Shown here: positions 1-8,510 of the stretch, piece after piece | Layout: the number at the start of each line of letters is the position of its first letter | How positions within the stretch are numbered: the stretch's first letter is position 1 | Source: Leclercia adecarboxylata | Lineage (GTDB): Bacteria; Pseudomonadota; Gammaproteobacteria; Enterobacterales; Enterobacteriaceae | Reading direction: 5' to 3' | Length of the DNA stretch: 64,000 bases | Assembly: GCA_002360945.1 (NCBI GenBank) | Contig: DERO01000051.1 | Location: 1-64,000 of the forward strand | The notes under the pieces: model-generated | Databases searched by the model: none | Seen by the model: the letters and a program-made list of their open reading frames with translations, nothing else | Told to the model about the DNA's origin: nothing | Position numbers and translations under genes: made by a program

Positions 1-176
1 TGGGCGCGCAGCGTCAGCAAGTCGGCCTTCGAGTTATAAGGCAACACGTACATAATAGGACGCGAGGTATCGAGTCCTAACTCCAGCGTCGGAACCGCCG
101 GAATAGACTTGCTTTTTACCAGGACGCTTAATGGTAAATTAAGTAATTTGTAGTAAATTCGTGGCCAGCCAGACAT
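1..176 (-). CDS. plsB: Glycerol-3-phosphate acyltransferase, N-terminal part
   Basis: PlsB makes the first acyl transfer of phospholipid synthesis, putting an acyl chain on position 1 of glycerol-3-phosphate at the inner membrane. Only the first 58 codons lie in the window. They start [17 protein letters not shown] and continue through a [20 protein letters not shown] stretch, as I remember the start of E. coli PlsB; the catalytic HX4D part lies beyond the left edge. It is divergent from dgkA across about 150 bases, as in E. coli. Identification is firm because of both sequence and gene order; nothing can be said about whether the rest is intact. Confidence 0.93.
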   Translation of the reverse strand, partial: MSGWPRIYYKLLNLPLSVLVKSKSIPAVPTLELGLDTSRPIMYVLPYNSKADLLTLRA

Positions 177-330
177 AAACGATGTAAAGCCTCTGGTTAA
201 AAATGCAATTGCGGCGCAAGGATAACAGAAAGCGCGCAAAATTTCTGTTGTTACCCGTCATACTTCCGGTGGCTGCGCCAGGCGCTTAAACCACCGTTTC
301 TGACGCTATTTCGAAGAAAGGTTTCTTTTA

Positions 331-699
331 ATGGCCAATAATACCACTGGGTTAACCCGAATCATTAAAGCTGCCGGCTATTCATGGAAGGGCATCCGTG
401 CTGCCTGGATCAATGAAGCTGCATTTCGCCAGGAGGGGGTTGCGGTCATCGCGGCGATTATTATTGCCTGCTGGCTGGACGTTGATCCCATCACCCGCGT
501 ATTGCTGATTGGCTCGGTGATGTTGGTGATGATAGTCGAAATTCTGAACAGTGCGATCGAGGCGGTAGTCGACCGCATCGGCTCTGACTTTCACGAACTG
601 TCGGGCCGGGCGAAAGATATGGGCTCTGCCGCCGTGCTGATGGCGATTATCGTTGCGTTGTTTACCTGGGTCACGCTGCTTTGGGGACATTTACGATAA
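331..699 (+). CDS. dgkA: Diacylglycerol kinase
   Basis: DgkA phosphorylates diacylglycerol to phosphatidic acid in the inner membrane, recycling lipid left over from membrane-derived oligosaccharide synthesis. The 122-residue length equals that of the E. coli enzyme. The protein has the usual amphipathic N-terminus followed by three membrane helices, with the conserved EILNSAIEAVVDR segment (about residues 69-81) that carries catalytic glutamates. It starts soon after a GAAAG-rich stretch and is divergent from plsB and upstream of lexA, the standard enterobacterial order. No abnormality is seen. Confidence 0.97.
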   Translation: MANNTTGLTRIIKAAGYSWKGIRAAWINEAAFRQEGVAVIAAIIIACWLDVDPITRVLLIGSVMLVMIVEILNSAIEAVVDRIGSDFHELSGRAKDMGSAAVLMAIIVALFTWVTLLWGHLR

Positions 700-763
700 G
701 CCTTCAGAAACCGAACAAGTCTCTGGTTTTTTATGCGGTTTGTGGTTCCAAAATCGCCTTTAG

Positions 764-779
764 CTGTATATACTCACAG
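764..779. promoter_or_regulatory. LexA (SOS) box 1 of lexA
   Basis: The 16-base sequence CTGTATATACTCACAG fits the LexA consensus CTG-N10-CAG with a TATA-rich core. It is the outer of two tandem boxes directly upstream of lexA, the arrangement that gives LexA autoregulation in E. coli. Confidence 0.95.
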
Positions 780-784
780 CATAA

Positions 785-800
785 CTGTATATACACCCAG
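785..800. promoter_or_regulatory. LexA (SOS) box 2 of lexA
   Basis: CTGTATATACACCCAG is a second CTG-N10-CAG box, 5 bases after the first and 8 bases before the lexA start codon. Together the pair predicts tight self-repression and SOS induction of lexA and of anything cotranscribed with it. Confidence 0.95.
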
Positions 801-808
801 GGGGCGGA

Positions 809-1417
809 ATGAAAGCGTTAACGACCAGGCAGCAAGAGGTGTTTGATCTCATTCGGGATCATATCGGCCAGACGGGTATGCCGCCGACGCGTGCAGAAAT
901 CGCGCAGCGTCTTGGCTTCCGTTCTCCAAATGCCGCCGAAGAGCACCTTAAGGCACTGGCGCGCAAGGGTGTGCTTGAGATTGTCTCCGGTGCGTCTCGC
1001 GGCATTCGCCTGCTGGTTGAAGCCGAAGAGGGCCTGCCGCTCGTCGGTCGCGTCGCCGCCGGTGAACCGCTGCTGGCGCAACAGCACATCGAAGGCCACT
1101 ATCAGGTCGATCCGGGCATGTTCAAACCGAGCGCAGATTTTCTGCTGCGCGTCAGCGGTATGTCGATGAAAGACATCGGTATTCTGGACGGCGATCTGTT
1201 GGCGGTGCATAAAACGCAGGACGTACGTAACGGTCAGGTCGTCGTGGCGCGCATCGATGATGAAGTCACCGTTAAGCGCCTGAAAAAGCAGGGCAACACC
1301 GTGCAACTGCTGCCGGAAAACAGCGAGTTTTCTCCGATTGTTGTCGACCTGCGTGAAAATAACTTCTCCATCGAAGGGCTGGCGGTTGGCGTCATCCGTA
1401 ACGGTGAGTGGTTATAA
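809..1417 (+). CDS. lexA: SOS regulon repressor LexA
   Basis: LexA represses the SOS genes and cuts itself when RecA is active on single-stranded DNA. The 202-residue protein has the winged-helix DNA-binding domain (about 1-70), the self-cleavage site Ala84-Gly85 inside RVAAGEPLL, and the Ser119/Lys156 peptidase pair (SGMSM at 116-120; AVKRL-type segment near 156). The start at 809 follows a purine-rich AGGGGGCGG site 8 bases downstream of the second LexA box. A strong hairpin separates it from dinF, which in E. coli is partly cotranscribed. Sequence and length are normal. Confidence 0.98.
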   Translation: MKALTTRQQEVFDLIRDHIGQTGMPPTRAEIAQRLGFRSPNAAEEHLKALARKGVLEIVSGASRGIRLLVEAEEGLPLVGRVAAGEPLLAQQHIEGHYQVDPGMFKPSADFLLRVSGMSMKDIGILDGDLLAVHKTQDVRNGQVVVARIDDEVTVKRLKKQGNTVQLLPENSEFSPIVVDLRENNFSIEGLAVGVIRNGEWL

Positions 1418-1428
1418 CTCCTTTCTGA

Positions 1429-1458
1429 CAGACTGCGGCACTGCCGCAGTCTGCTTTT
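1429..1458 (+). terminator. Hairpin terminator after lexA
   Basis: An 11-base perfect inverted repeat (AGACTGCGGCA / TGCCGCAGTCT) is followed by GCTTTT. It sits between lexA and dinF and probably limits readthrough into dinF. Confidence 0.85.
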
Positions 1459-1480
1459 CCTGCCTCTGGCGAACATTTTC

Positions 1481-2800
1481 ATGTCTCTCCTGACTGCTTC
1501 CGACAAGGCGTTGTGGCGTCTTGCACTTCCCATGATCGTCTCCAATATCAGCGTCCCTCTTCTTGGGCTGGTGGATACGGCAGTAATTGGTCACCTCGAT
1601 TCGCCCGTCTATCTGGGCGGTGTCGCCATCGGCGCGACGGCAACCAGCTTCCTGTTTATGCTGCTGCTCTTTTTGCGCATGAGTACTACCGGGCTCACCG
1701 CCCAGGCCTATGGCGCGAAAGATCCGCTGCGTCTGGCCCGCGCGCTGGTACAGCCGCTGATCCTGGCCCTGGGTGCCGGGCTGCTGATTGTGCTGTTGCG
1801 CACGCCGCTTATCGATCTGGCGCTGCATATCGTTGGCGGCAGCGAGGCCGTTCTCCATCAGGCACGGCGCTTCCTTGAAATTCGCTGGCTCAGCGCCCCG
1901 GCTTCGCTGGCTAACCTGGTGCTGCTCGGCTGGCTGCTGGGGGTGCAGTATGCAAGGGCGCCGGTGATCCTGCTGGTGGTGGGCAACCTGCTCAATATTG
2001 TGCTGGATCTGTGGCTGGTGATGGGCCTGCAGATGAACGTGCAGGGGGCCGCGCTGGCGACCGCTATCGCTGAGTACGCCACCCTGTTAATCGGTCTGTA
2101 GATGGTCTGGCGGGTGCTGGCCCTGCGCGGTATTTCGCTGGCGCTGCTGAAAGCGAGCTGGCGGGGCAATATTCGCAAGCTGCTGGCCCTCAATCGCGAC
2201 ATCATGTTGCGCTCGCTGCTGCTGCAGCTTTGCTTCGGAGCGCTGACGGTGATGGGCGCGCGGCTGGGGCCGGAGATCATCGCCGTCAATGCCGTGCTGA
2301 TGACCCTGCTGACCTTTACCGCCTACGCGCTGGATGGCTTTGCCTATGCGGTTGAGGCGCACTCCGGGCAGGCATATGGCGCGCGGGAAAGCGGCCAGCT
2401 GCGGGAAGTGTGGCGGGCGGCCTGCCGACAGTCCGGTCTGGTGGCGCTGGCCTTTGCGCTCGTCTATGCCCTGGCAGGAGACAGGATCATTGCCCTGCTG
2501 ACCTCGCTGCCTGAACTGCGCGTGCTGGCGAGCCACTATCTTATCTGGCAGGTGGTTTTACCGGTGGTGGGCGTCTGGGGCTATTTGCTGGATGGCATGT
2601 TTATCGGCGCAACCCGCGGGGCAGAGATGCGCAACAGCATGGCCGTGGCGGCCGCCGGATTTGGCCTGACGCTGTTAACCCTGCCGTGGCTGGGTAACCA
2701 CGGCCTGTGGCTGGCCCTGAGCGTGTTCCTGGCCCTGCGGGGGCTCTCTCTGGCCTGGATCTGGCACCGTCACTGGCGCAACGGCAGCTGGTTTTCATAG
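1481..2800 (+). pseudogene. dinF: DinF MATE-family efflux protein, interrupted by an amber codon
   Basis: DinF is a MATE-type multidrug/oxidant extrusion protein of the inner membrane, SOS-inducible with lexA. The reading frame runs from ATG 1481 to 2800 and matches DinF along its whole length (PLLGLVDTAVIGHLDSPVYL near the start, LLDGMFIGATR near the end), but a TAG at 2099-2101 falls after ATLLIGL, where E. coli has a leucine. The frame is unchanged after it, so a single T-to-A change of a TTG leucine codon would explain it. An ATG follows directly at 2102, so restart or suppression could give a 232-residue C-terminal piece. The gene is therefore either a recent pseudogene, or the base is a sequencing error. 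Confidence 0.88.
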
Positions 2801-2862
2801 CGGCTTCGCCTGGCTGAATGGTAAAAGATTCCGAATAACAAACCCAACGCCGCAGGCTTATC

Positions 2863-2868
2863 TATAAT
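2863..2868 (+). promoter_or_regulatory. Probable -10 element of yjbJ promoter
   Basis: TATAAT within TCTATAATTA, about 75 bases before yjbJ. The C just before the hexamer and TTA after it resemble the extended -10 favoured by sigma-S; no convincing -35 is seen. yjbJ is known as a stationary-phase/stress gene, which fits. Confidence 0.5.
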
Positions 2869-2941
2869 TATTATCACGTCCAGCACGAAACGTATTTCAG
2901 GACGAACTTAACCTTAACGACCGAACGAAGAGGAATCGATG

Positions 2942-3151
2942 ATGAATAAAGACCAAGTCGGCGGTAACTGGAAGCAATTTAAAGGTAAAGTAAAAGAACA
3001 GTGGGGCGATCTGACTGATGACGATATGACCGTCATTGAAGGTAAACGTGACCAGCTGGTGGGTAAAATCCAGGAACGCTATGGTTATGAGAAAGACCAG
3101 GCAGAGAAAGAAGTTGGTGACTGGGAAACCCGTAACAACTATCGCTGGTAA
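2942..3151 (+). CDS. yjbJ: CsbD-family stress-response protein
   Basis: A 69-residue, highly charged soluble protein of the CsbD family, abundant in stationary phase in E. coli but without a settled molecular function. It carries the typical NWKQFKGKVKEQWGDL repeat unit twice in diverged form and ends WETRNNYRW like the E. coli protein. Two ATG codons lie next to each other at 2939 and 2942; the second is 7 bases from the AGGA ribosome-binding site and gives the E. coli length, so it is preferred. It stands alone, followed by a strong terminator. Confidence 0.93.
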   Translation: MNKDQVGGNWKQFKGKVKEQWGDLTDDDMTVIEGKRDQLVGKIQERYGYEKDQAEKEVGDWETRNNYRW

Positions 3152-3187
3152 TTAACCTATACCCGCAGGTACACGGATGTACGCCCA

Positions 3188-3216
3188 GGGCGACCTTTCA
3201 GGTCGCCCGTTTTTTT
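3188..3216 (+). terminator. Terminator of yjbJ
   Basis: GGGCGACC-TTTCA-GGTCGCCC hairpin followed by G and seven T. It separates yjbJ from the convergent zur gene. Confidence 0.93.
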
Positions 3217-3220
3217 GCCC

Positions 3221-3736
3221 TCAGCGCGGCTTTTTCTTCAGCTGGATAGAGTGATCGTGCTGGCAATTTTCCTGATGGCGGCAGGCTTCCACTTCTACAC
3301 AGTTGCGGCACAGGCCGTGCGCTTCAATCACGTTGTGGCGCAGGGCAAAGCCCAACTTCGCCGCCAGGCTGTGCATGATATCTTCCACCCCTTCCGCGCC
3401 TTCTTCCTTAACGCTGCCACAGCGGTCACAGATAAACATCGCTGAGGTGTGGGTCGGCTGATCGAACAGATGGCAAAGCACGTAGCTGTTGGTCGATTCC
3501 ACTTTATGCACAAAGCCCTGCTCGAGTAAGAAATCGAGCGCCCGATAGACGGTAGGCGGCTTAGCCTGCGGCTCGCTCTCGCGCAGCAGGTCGAGCAGGT
3601 CATAGGCGCTGATGGCACCGTTTTGCAGGCTCAGCAGACGCAACACTTCAAGGCGCTGCGGAGTCAGGCGCACATTGCGTTGCGCGCACAGCTTTTCGGC
3701 TTGCGCTAACAGTGCCTGCATTGTGGTCGTTTCCAT
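3221..3736 (-). CDS. zur: Zinc uptake regulator Zur (Fur family)
   Basis: Zur represses zinc-import genes when zinc is plentiful. The 171-residue protein has a Fur-type winged helix (LTPQRLEVLRLL, PPTVYRALDFL) and a C-terminal metal-binding half with the structural-zinc cysteines in CDRC and CRNC and a His/Cys-rich tail (CRHQENCQHDHS). The ATG at 3736 is chosen because GAGGTG lies about 7 bases upstream and the length then equals E. coli Zur; a longer frame extends upstream but has no such support. No Zur box could be recognised in the 112 bases shared with the divergent cupin gene. Confidence 0.97.
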   Translation of the reverse strand: METTTMQALLAQAEKLCAQRNVRLTPQRLEVLRLLSLQNGAISAYDLLDLLRESEPQAKPPTVYRALDFLLEQGFVHKVESTNSYVLCHLFDQPTHTSAMFICDRCGSVKEEGAEGVEDIMHSLAAKLGFALRHNVIEAHGLCRNCVEVEACRHQENCQHDHSIQLKKKPR

Positions 3737-3848
3737 TTTGCACCTCGAATGACGTGGAATAACAAACCGCCAGTTTACCATGTTCTGACCTAAACGCCGA
3801 GATCCCCCGGGTATGCTACCCTGACGAAAAACCACAGGAGATGGAAAG

Positions 3849-4337
3849 ATGAAAAGACCTGACTGTATTCGACACTGGCGTGAAGTAGAAGGCGCGGACG
3901 ACTCTACCTACCCTGACAGCACAGAGCGTTTCTCCATTGGCGCACCGCTGGCCCGTGCGCTGGGGCTGGGCCGCCTCGGTATTCACCATGAACGCCTGCC
4001 GCCCGGGCGTCGTACCTCCTATCCTCATGCCGAAAGCGATGAAGAGGAGTTTATCTTTGTGCTCGAGGGTTACCCCGAAGCCTGGATCAACGGTTATTTA
4101 TGGAAGCTGGAACCGGGGGACAGCGTTGGTTTTCCTGCCGGAACAGGGGTCTGTCACACCTTTATTAATAATACCAGTGAAGAAGTGCGGTTATTAGTGG
4201 TGGGTGAAGCGAATAAAAAACATAACCGTATTTATTATCCGCTGAATGCGGTATATGCCGCCACGCGCGAAGATCGCTGGATAGATCATCCGCCGCAATT
4301 TTTTGGACCTCATGACGGAAAACCAGGGCAAAAGTAA
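3849..4337 (+). CDS. Cupin-domain protein, function unknown
   Basis: The 162-residue soluble protein has a single cupin barrel: the first motif reads GRRTSYPHAESDEEEFIFV (about 54-72), with His62 and the glutamates as likely metal ligands, and the second is PAGTGVCHTFIN (about 97-108). The fold binds a metal and a small ligand in many enzymes and sensors, so no reaction can be assigned. It is divergent from zur with a good AGGAG site before ATG 3849. Its absence from E. coli K-12 at this place marks it as an accessory gene. A link to metal homeostasis is only suggested by position. Confidence 0.8.
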   Translation: MKRPDCIRHWREVEGADDSTYPDSTERFSIGAPLARALGLGRLGIHHERLPPGRRTSYPHAESDEEEFIFVLEGYPEAWINGYLWKLEPGDSVGFPAGTGVCHTFINNTSEEVRLLVVGEANKKHNRIYYPLNAVYAATREDRWIDHPPQFFGPHDGKPGQK

Positions 4338-4500
4338 TTTCTTGTTCTATACATATTAAAGAAATAAGGAAATCAATAACTTAATCTAATACTAAAGTTT
4401 AGATAAATTCGGCTCCTCATACTTTTTTCACAAAGGACGTATGCCCCTGCGCGGTATTTAGCCGCCGGGGTTTATTCACCCACAATAAGTCAGGTGTCCT

Positions 4501-5811
4501 GTGAAAATTAAATTCAAAATTTCTGTGGCGGGAATTGCCACCGGCATTCTTTTGGCTAATCAGGCTGGAGCAGCAAATACCTGGACGGAAGCACGCGGCG
4601 ATGCAATGGGCGGAACGGGCGTTGCGTCGGCGCATTATAGCAGCGGGGTGCTGATCAACCCGGCCCTGCTGGCAAAATCGAAAGCAGAAGACGACGTCGC
4701 CATTATATTCCCCTCGGTGGGGGCGCAAATCAGCGATAAAGACAATCTGCAGGACAAGATCGATGAAATCAGCGATGAGATCGCTAACGATCGGGAGATG
4801 ATCGACGATCTGACCGTGGCGAGGATCCTGGCCGATCCGCAGGGGACGCTCGGTGAGCTTCAGGGTGCCGCAGGCAATCTGGCCGATCAACTGGAATTCC
4901 TCGAGGGCAAAACCGCGCACGGCAACGCCGGGGCAGGGATAGCCGTCAGCATTCCGGGCTCGGGGCTGTCGCTGGCGTTTGTCGCTAAGGCCAATGCCCA
5001 CGCGCGCATCAGCTCGGAGATCGATCCGCAGGATATCGATTTTCTGCGTAGACTGCAGGGCAACGCAGGGATGACCAACCAGATGGCGCTGGGGGCGGCC
5101 CGGAACGGCAGCGACGTCATTACCCGCAACCTTAACTCCGTCGCCCTGGGTAGGGCGGCGATCGTCTCCGACTACGGCGTGGCGGTTGCCCGTCAGTTTG
5201 AGTTTAACGGCCTGCCGGTCTCTGTCGGCGTAACGCCAAAACTGCAGCAAACCTGGCTCTACAACTACACTACCTCTATCTACACCTACGACAGTGGCGA
5301 TTTTAACAGCAGTCGTAACCGCAATGACGATACCAGTTTTAACGTTGATGTCGGCGTCGCGGTCGACTTCGGCGAAAACTGGACGGTCGGCCTGAGCGGA
5401 CAGAACCTGTTCTCACGGGATATTGATACCAAAGATATCCGTATTCTCAACGGGCGTACCGGGCAGGTGGTGAGTTATCAGGACACGTACCAGATCCGCC
5501 CTCTGGTCACGGCGGGGGTGGCCTGGCATACCGGCCTGCTCACCCTCAGCGCCGATGGCGATCTGACCGAAACCCGGGGCTTCAAAAGCGAAGAGAACGC
5601 CCAGTATGTCGGGGCGGGGGCAGAGGTGTCCCTGCTGGGCTGGCTGGCGGTGCGCGGCGGCTTTCGCGGGGACGTGAAGGGCAACGACAGTAACGTCTTT
5701 ACCGGCGGTTTCGGCTTCGCTCCCTTTAATACCGTGCATATCGATTTGACCGGCATTTACGGTGAGGATGAAACCTGGGGAGCCGGGGCGCAGTTCAGCG
5801 TCACCTTCTGA
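4501..5811 (+). CDS. TraF-like (PF13729-type) outer-membrane barrel protein
   Basis: This 436-residue protein begins with a signal peptide (residues 1 to about 23, cut after NQAGA) followed by a FadL/TraF-like N-terminal block with DAMGGTGVASAHYSSGVL. A charged helical stretch (about 80-135) is followed by alternating amphipathic strands, and the chain ends in QFSVTF, the terminal phenylalanine typical of barrels inserted by the BAM machinery. I recognise it as the family usually named conjugal transfer protein TraF, although no other transfer gene is nearby. GTG at 4501 is the likely start. It is a single gene between the cupin gene and dusA. The cargo or partner is unknown. Confidence 0.75.
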   Translation: MKIKFKISVAGIATGILLANQAGAANTWTEARGDAMGGTGVASAHYSSGVLINPALLAKSKAEDDVAIIFPSVGAQISDKDNLQDKIDEISDEIANDREMIDDLTVARILADPQGTLGELQGAAGNLADQLEFLEGKTAHGNAGAGIAVSIPGSGLSLAFVAKANAHARISSEIDPQDIDFLRRLQGNAGMTNQMALGAARNGSDVITRNLNSVALGRAAIVSDYGVAVARQFEFNGLPVSVGVTPKLQQTWLYNYTTSIYTYDSGDFNSSRNRNDDTSFNVDVGVAVDFGENWTVGLSGQNLFSRDIDTKDIRILNGRTGQVVSYQDTYQIRPLVTAGVAWHTGLLTLSADGDLTETRGFKSEENAQYVGAGAEVSLLGWLAVRGGFRGDVKGNDSNVFTGGFGFAPFNTVHIDLTGIYGEDETWGAGAQFSVTF

Positions 5812-5817
5812 CGGGAT

Positions 5818-5838
5818 CCGGAGGCGCTCTGCCTCCGG
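5818..5838 (+). terminator. Hairpin after the TraF-like gene
   Basis: CCGGAGGC-GCTCT-GCCTCCGG is a perfect 8-base stem just after the stop codon, but no T-run follows, so it may be a weak or Rho-assisted end rather than a classical terminator. Confidence 0.5.
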
Positions 5839-5891
5839 CGAATATGTGCTATAGTAGCGCCCCATTTTCAGCAGATGCTTAAAACTTCGCC

Positions 5892-6887
5892 ATGTCGTCA
5901 GAAAACTCGTCCCTCTATCCTGCTCACCGTTTTTCCATCGCGCCGATGCTCGACTGGACAGACCGACACTGCCGCTACTTCCTGCGCCAGCTGTCGCGCC
6001 ATACTCTGCTCTATACCGAGATGGTGACCACCGGGGCGATTATTCATGGCAAGGGCGACTATCTCGCCTTCAGCGAAGAGGAACATCCGGTGGCGTTGCA
6101 GCTCGGTGGCAGCGATCCGACCGCGCTGGCGCACTGCGCGAAGCTGGCTGAGGCGCGCGGCTACGACGAAATTAACCTCAACGTCGGCTGCCCTTCCGAT
6201 CGCGTACAGAACGGCATGTTTGGCGCCTGCCTGATGGGCAACGCGCAGCTGGTGGCCGACTGCGTGAAAGCGATGCGCGATGTGGTCTCCATTCCGGTGA
6301 CGGTCAAAACCCGTATCGGGATAGACGATCAGGACAGCTACGAATTTCTCTGTGACTTCATCGGCACGGTGGCCGGCAAGGGCGAGTGCGAGATGTTTAT
6401 CATCCATGCCCGCAAAGCCTGGCTCTCTGGCCTGAGCCCGAAAGAGAACCGTGAGATCCCGCCTCTGGATTACCCGCGCGTGTATCAACTGAAGCGCGAT
6501 TTCCCGCAGCTGACCATGTCGATCAACGGCGGCATCAAGTCTCTTGACGAGGCTAAAGCGCATTTACAGCATATGGACGGCGTGATGGTGGGCCGCGAGG
6601 CGTACCAGAACCCGGGCGTGCTGGCGGCAGTGGATCGCGAAATCTTTGGTATGGATAGCACCGATCGCGATCCGGTGACGGTGGTACGGGCGATGTATCC
6701 CTACATTGAGCGCGAGCTGAGCAATGGCACCTATTTGGGCCACGTGACCCGCCACATGCTGGGTCTGTTCCAGGGGATCCCGGGCGCGCGCCAGTGGCGG
6801 CGTTATCTGAGTGAAAACGCCCATAAGGCGGGTGCCGATATCGAAGTGCTGGAGCAGGCGCTGCGTCTGGTGGCAGACAAGCGATAA
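5892..6887 (+). CDS. dusA: tRNA-dihydrouridine(20/20a) synthase
   Basis: DusA reduces uridine 20 (and 20a) in the D-loop of tRNAs using FMN and NADPH. The 331-residue protein has the FMN-binding TIM barrel with [14 protein letters not shown] near the start, the catalytic cysteine in [13 protein letters not shown] (about residue 100), and NGGI and [10 protein letters not shown] phosphate-binding segments. Near-complete agreement with E. coli DusA is evident apart from a short, different N-terminus. ATG 5892 has no strong ribosome-binding site; it is kept because it precedes the conserved domain by a normal distance. Confidence 0.96.
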   Translation: MSSENSSLYPAHRFSIAPMLDWTDRHCRYFLRQLSRHTLLYTEMVTTGAIIHGKGDYLAFSEEEHPVALQLGGSDPTALAHCAKLAEARGYDEINLNVGCPSDRVQNGMFGACLMGNAQLVADCVKAMRDVVSIPVTVKTRIGIDDQDSYEFLCDFIGTVAGKGECEMFIIHARKAWLSGLSPKENREIPPLDYPRVYQLKRDFPQLTMSINGGIKSLDEAKAHLQHMDGVMVGREAYQNPGVLAAVDREIFGMDSTDRDPVTVVRAMYPYIERELSNGTYLGHVTRHMLGLFQGIPGARQWRRYLSENAHKAGADIEVLEQALRLVADKR

Positions 6888-6915
6888 TTTTCACCAAAAG
6901 TTCGTCAAATTCACC

Positions 6916-6950
6916 ACGCCCGGCAACGCATTGTCGGGCGTTTTGTTTTT
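6916..6950 (+). terminator. Terminator of dusA
   Basis: An 11-base stem ACGCCCGGCAA / TTGTCGGGCGT with a 4-base loop, followed by TTTGTTTTT. Confidence 0.92.
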
Positions 6951-6968
6951 ATCTCAATGAGTTACGTT

Positions 6969-6984
6969 TTGGCACGGATCTTGT
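6969..6984 (+). promoter_or_regulatory. Sigma-54 promoter of pspG
   Basis: TTGGCACGGATCTTGT keeps the GG (-24) and TTG(T) (-12) elements with standard spacing, about 45 bases before pspG. In E. coli pspG belongs to the PspF/sigma-54 phage-shock regulon, so this site fits that control. Confidence 0.85.
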
Positions 6985-7029
6985 AATGGGTATAGCAGCG
7001 TATCGTTGTGATGCATTCGGGAGAGAGCC

Positions 7030-7272
7030 ATGCTGGAACTACTTTTTGTGATTGGATTTTTTGTCATGCTGTTGGTAACTGGCGTCTCGCTGCTGGGGAT
7101 TATTGCCGCGCTGGTGGTCGCCACCGTGGTGATGTTTATCGGCGGCTTGTTTGCCCTGATGCTGAAACTGCTGCCGTGGTTGCTGTTGGCCGTGGCGGTG
7201 GTGTGGGCGATACGGGCGATAAAATCGCCAAAAATCCCACGCTATCAGCGCAATAACCGCTTTCGTTACTAA
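7030..7272 (+). CDS. pspG: Phage shock protein G
   Basis: PspG is a small inner-membrane effector of the phage-shock response to loss of membrane integrity. The 80-residue chain is almost all hydrophobic (two membrane segments, about 2-40 and 42-62) and ends with the basic tail KSPKIPRYQRNNRFRY, as in E. coli PspG. The start at 7030 follows GGGAGAGAGCC. A sigma-54 promoter directly upstream supports PspF control. Confidence 0.95.
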   Translation: MLELLFVIGFFVMLLVTGVSLLGIIAALVVATVVMFIGGLFALMLKLLPWLLLAVAVVWAIRAIKSPKIPRYQRNNRFRY

Positions 7273-7408
7273 GGTATTGAGCGGTTCGTCACATCCTTGC
7301 AACTTTTACGGCAGCATTGCTTAGAACAGAATAGGATTTACTTATCGAATCTGTCACTATTGCCGCCGTTAAAGAATTCATCGAGCTGTACCCTACATAC
7401 AGCCGAAC

Positions 7409-7446
7409 TAAAAAAAGAAAAGAAAAGGGCTTCCTACGGGAAGCCC
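7409..7446 (-). terminator. Terminator of qorA
   Basis: Read leftward, GGGCTTCC-CGTA-GGAAGCCC is followed by TTTTCTTTTCTTTTTT. It lies 9 bases past the qorA stop codon. Confidence 0.93.
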
Positions 7447-7455
7447 AATTTCTTT

Positions 7456-8439
7456 CTAGGGGATCAGTAAACTCGACCCCTGCGTCGCCCGACTCTCCAG
7501 CACTTCATGCGCGCGTTGCGCGTCACTCAGCGGATACTTCTGCGCCTCTGCTACATCCACCTTAATCACGCCGCTGGCAATCAGCGAGAACAGCTCGTTG
7601 CTGGCCTCCACCAGTTCGTCATGGTTGGTGATGTAACCCTGCAGCGAAGGGCGGGTGGCGAACAGCGAGCCTTTCTGGTTAAGAATGCCCAGATTGACGC
7701 CGGTCACCGGGCCGGAGGCGTTGCCGAAGCTGACCATCAGGCCACGGCGTTGCAGACAGTCCAGCGAGGCTTCCCAGGTATCTTTTCCCACCGAGTCATA
7801 GACCACGCGCACCTTTTTACCGCCGGTGATCTCTTTCACCCGCTCAACGATGCTCTCTTCACGATAATTAATCACCTGCCAGGCACCCGCCTGTAGCGCG
7901 CGCTGCGCCTTTTGCGCACTGCCCACCGTGCCAATCAGTTTGGCCCCCAGCGCTTTTGCCCACTGGCAGGCAATCAGCCCGACGCCGCCCGCAGCCGCGT
8001 GGAACAGAAACTGTTCGTCAGGTTTGATCTCATAGGTTTTGCGCAACAGGTAAAAGACCGTCAGCCCTTTCAGGAAGGAGGCGGCGGCCTGCTCAAAGGA
8101 GATGGCGGCGGGCAGAATAGCGGCTTTATCCGCCGGGACGTTGTGGATCGAGCTGTAGGCCCCGAGGGCGGATTGCGCATACACCACGCGGTCGCCCTCC
8201 TTTATATGCTTTACGGCGCTGCCCACTTTGACTACCACTCCGGCAGCCTCGGTGCCCAGCCCGCTTGGCAGGGCCGGGGGCGGATAGAGGCCACCGCGGA
8301 TATAGGTGTCGATATAGTTGATGCCAATGGCTTTGTTTTCGACCTGGACTTCGTTATCGCCAGGCGCGGTGGGCGTGAACTCTACCGCCCTGAGAACGTC
8401 CGGGCCGCCGTGCTTATGAAATTCAATACGCGTTGCCAT
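7456..8439 (-). CDS. qorA: NADPH:quinone oxidoreductase (zeta-crystallin-like)
   Basis: QorA is a cytoplasmic, zinc-free member of the medium-chain dehydrogenase family that reduces quinones with NADPH. The 327-residue protein has a GroES-like N-terminal domain (IDTYIRGGLYPPP, about 45-57) and a Rossmann domain with AAAGGVGLIACQWAKALGAK (about 148-167). ATG 8439 is chosen because AGGGAG precedes it and the length then equals E. coli QorA. It is divergent from dnaB, only 71 bases away, so the promoters overlap or abut. Confidence 0.96.
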   Translation of the reverse strand: MATRIEFHKHGGPDVLRAVEFTPTAPGDNEVQVENKAIGINYIDTYIRGGLYPPPALPSGLGTEAAGVVVKVGSAVKHIKEGDRVVYAQSALGAYSSIHNVPADKAAILPAAISFEQAAASFLKGLTVFYLLRKTYEIKPDEQFLFHAAAGGVGLIACQWAKALGAKLIGTVGSAQKAQRALQAGAWQVINYREESIVERVKEITGGKKVRVVYDSVGKDTWEASLDCLQRRGLMVSFGNASGPVTGVNLGILNQKGSLFATRPSLQGYITNHDELVEASNELFSLIASGVIKVDVAEAQKYPLSDAQRAHEVLESRATQGSSLLIP

Positions 8440-8510
8440 GCTCCCTCCATTAGACTTAGAAAATATGGTAATCTTTCGACCCACTCTCTATCTCGGTAAC
8501 TCCATTCACT

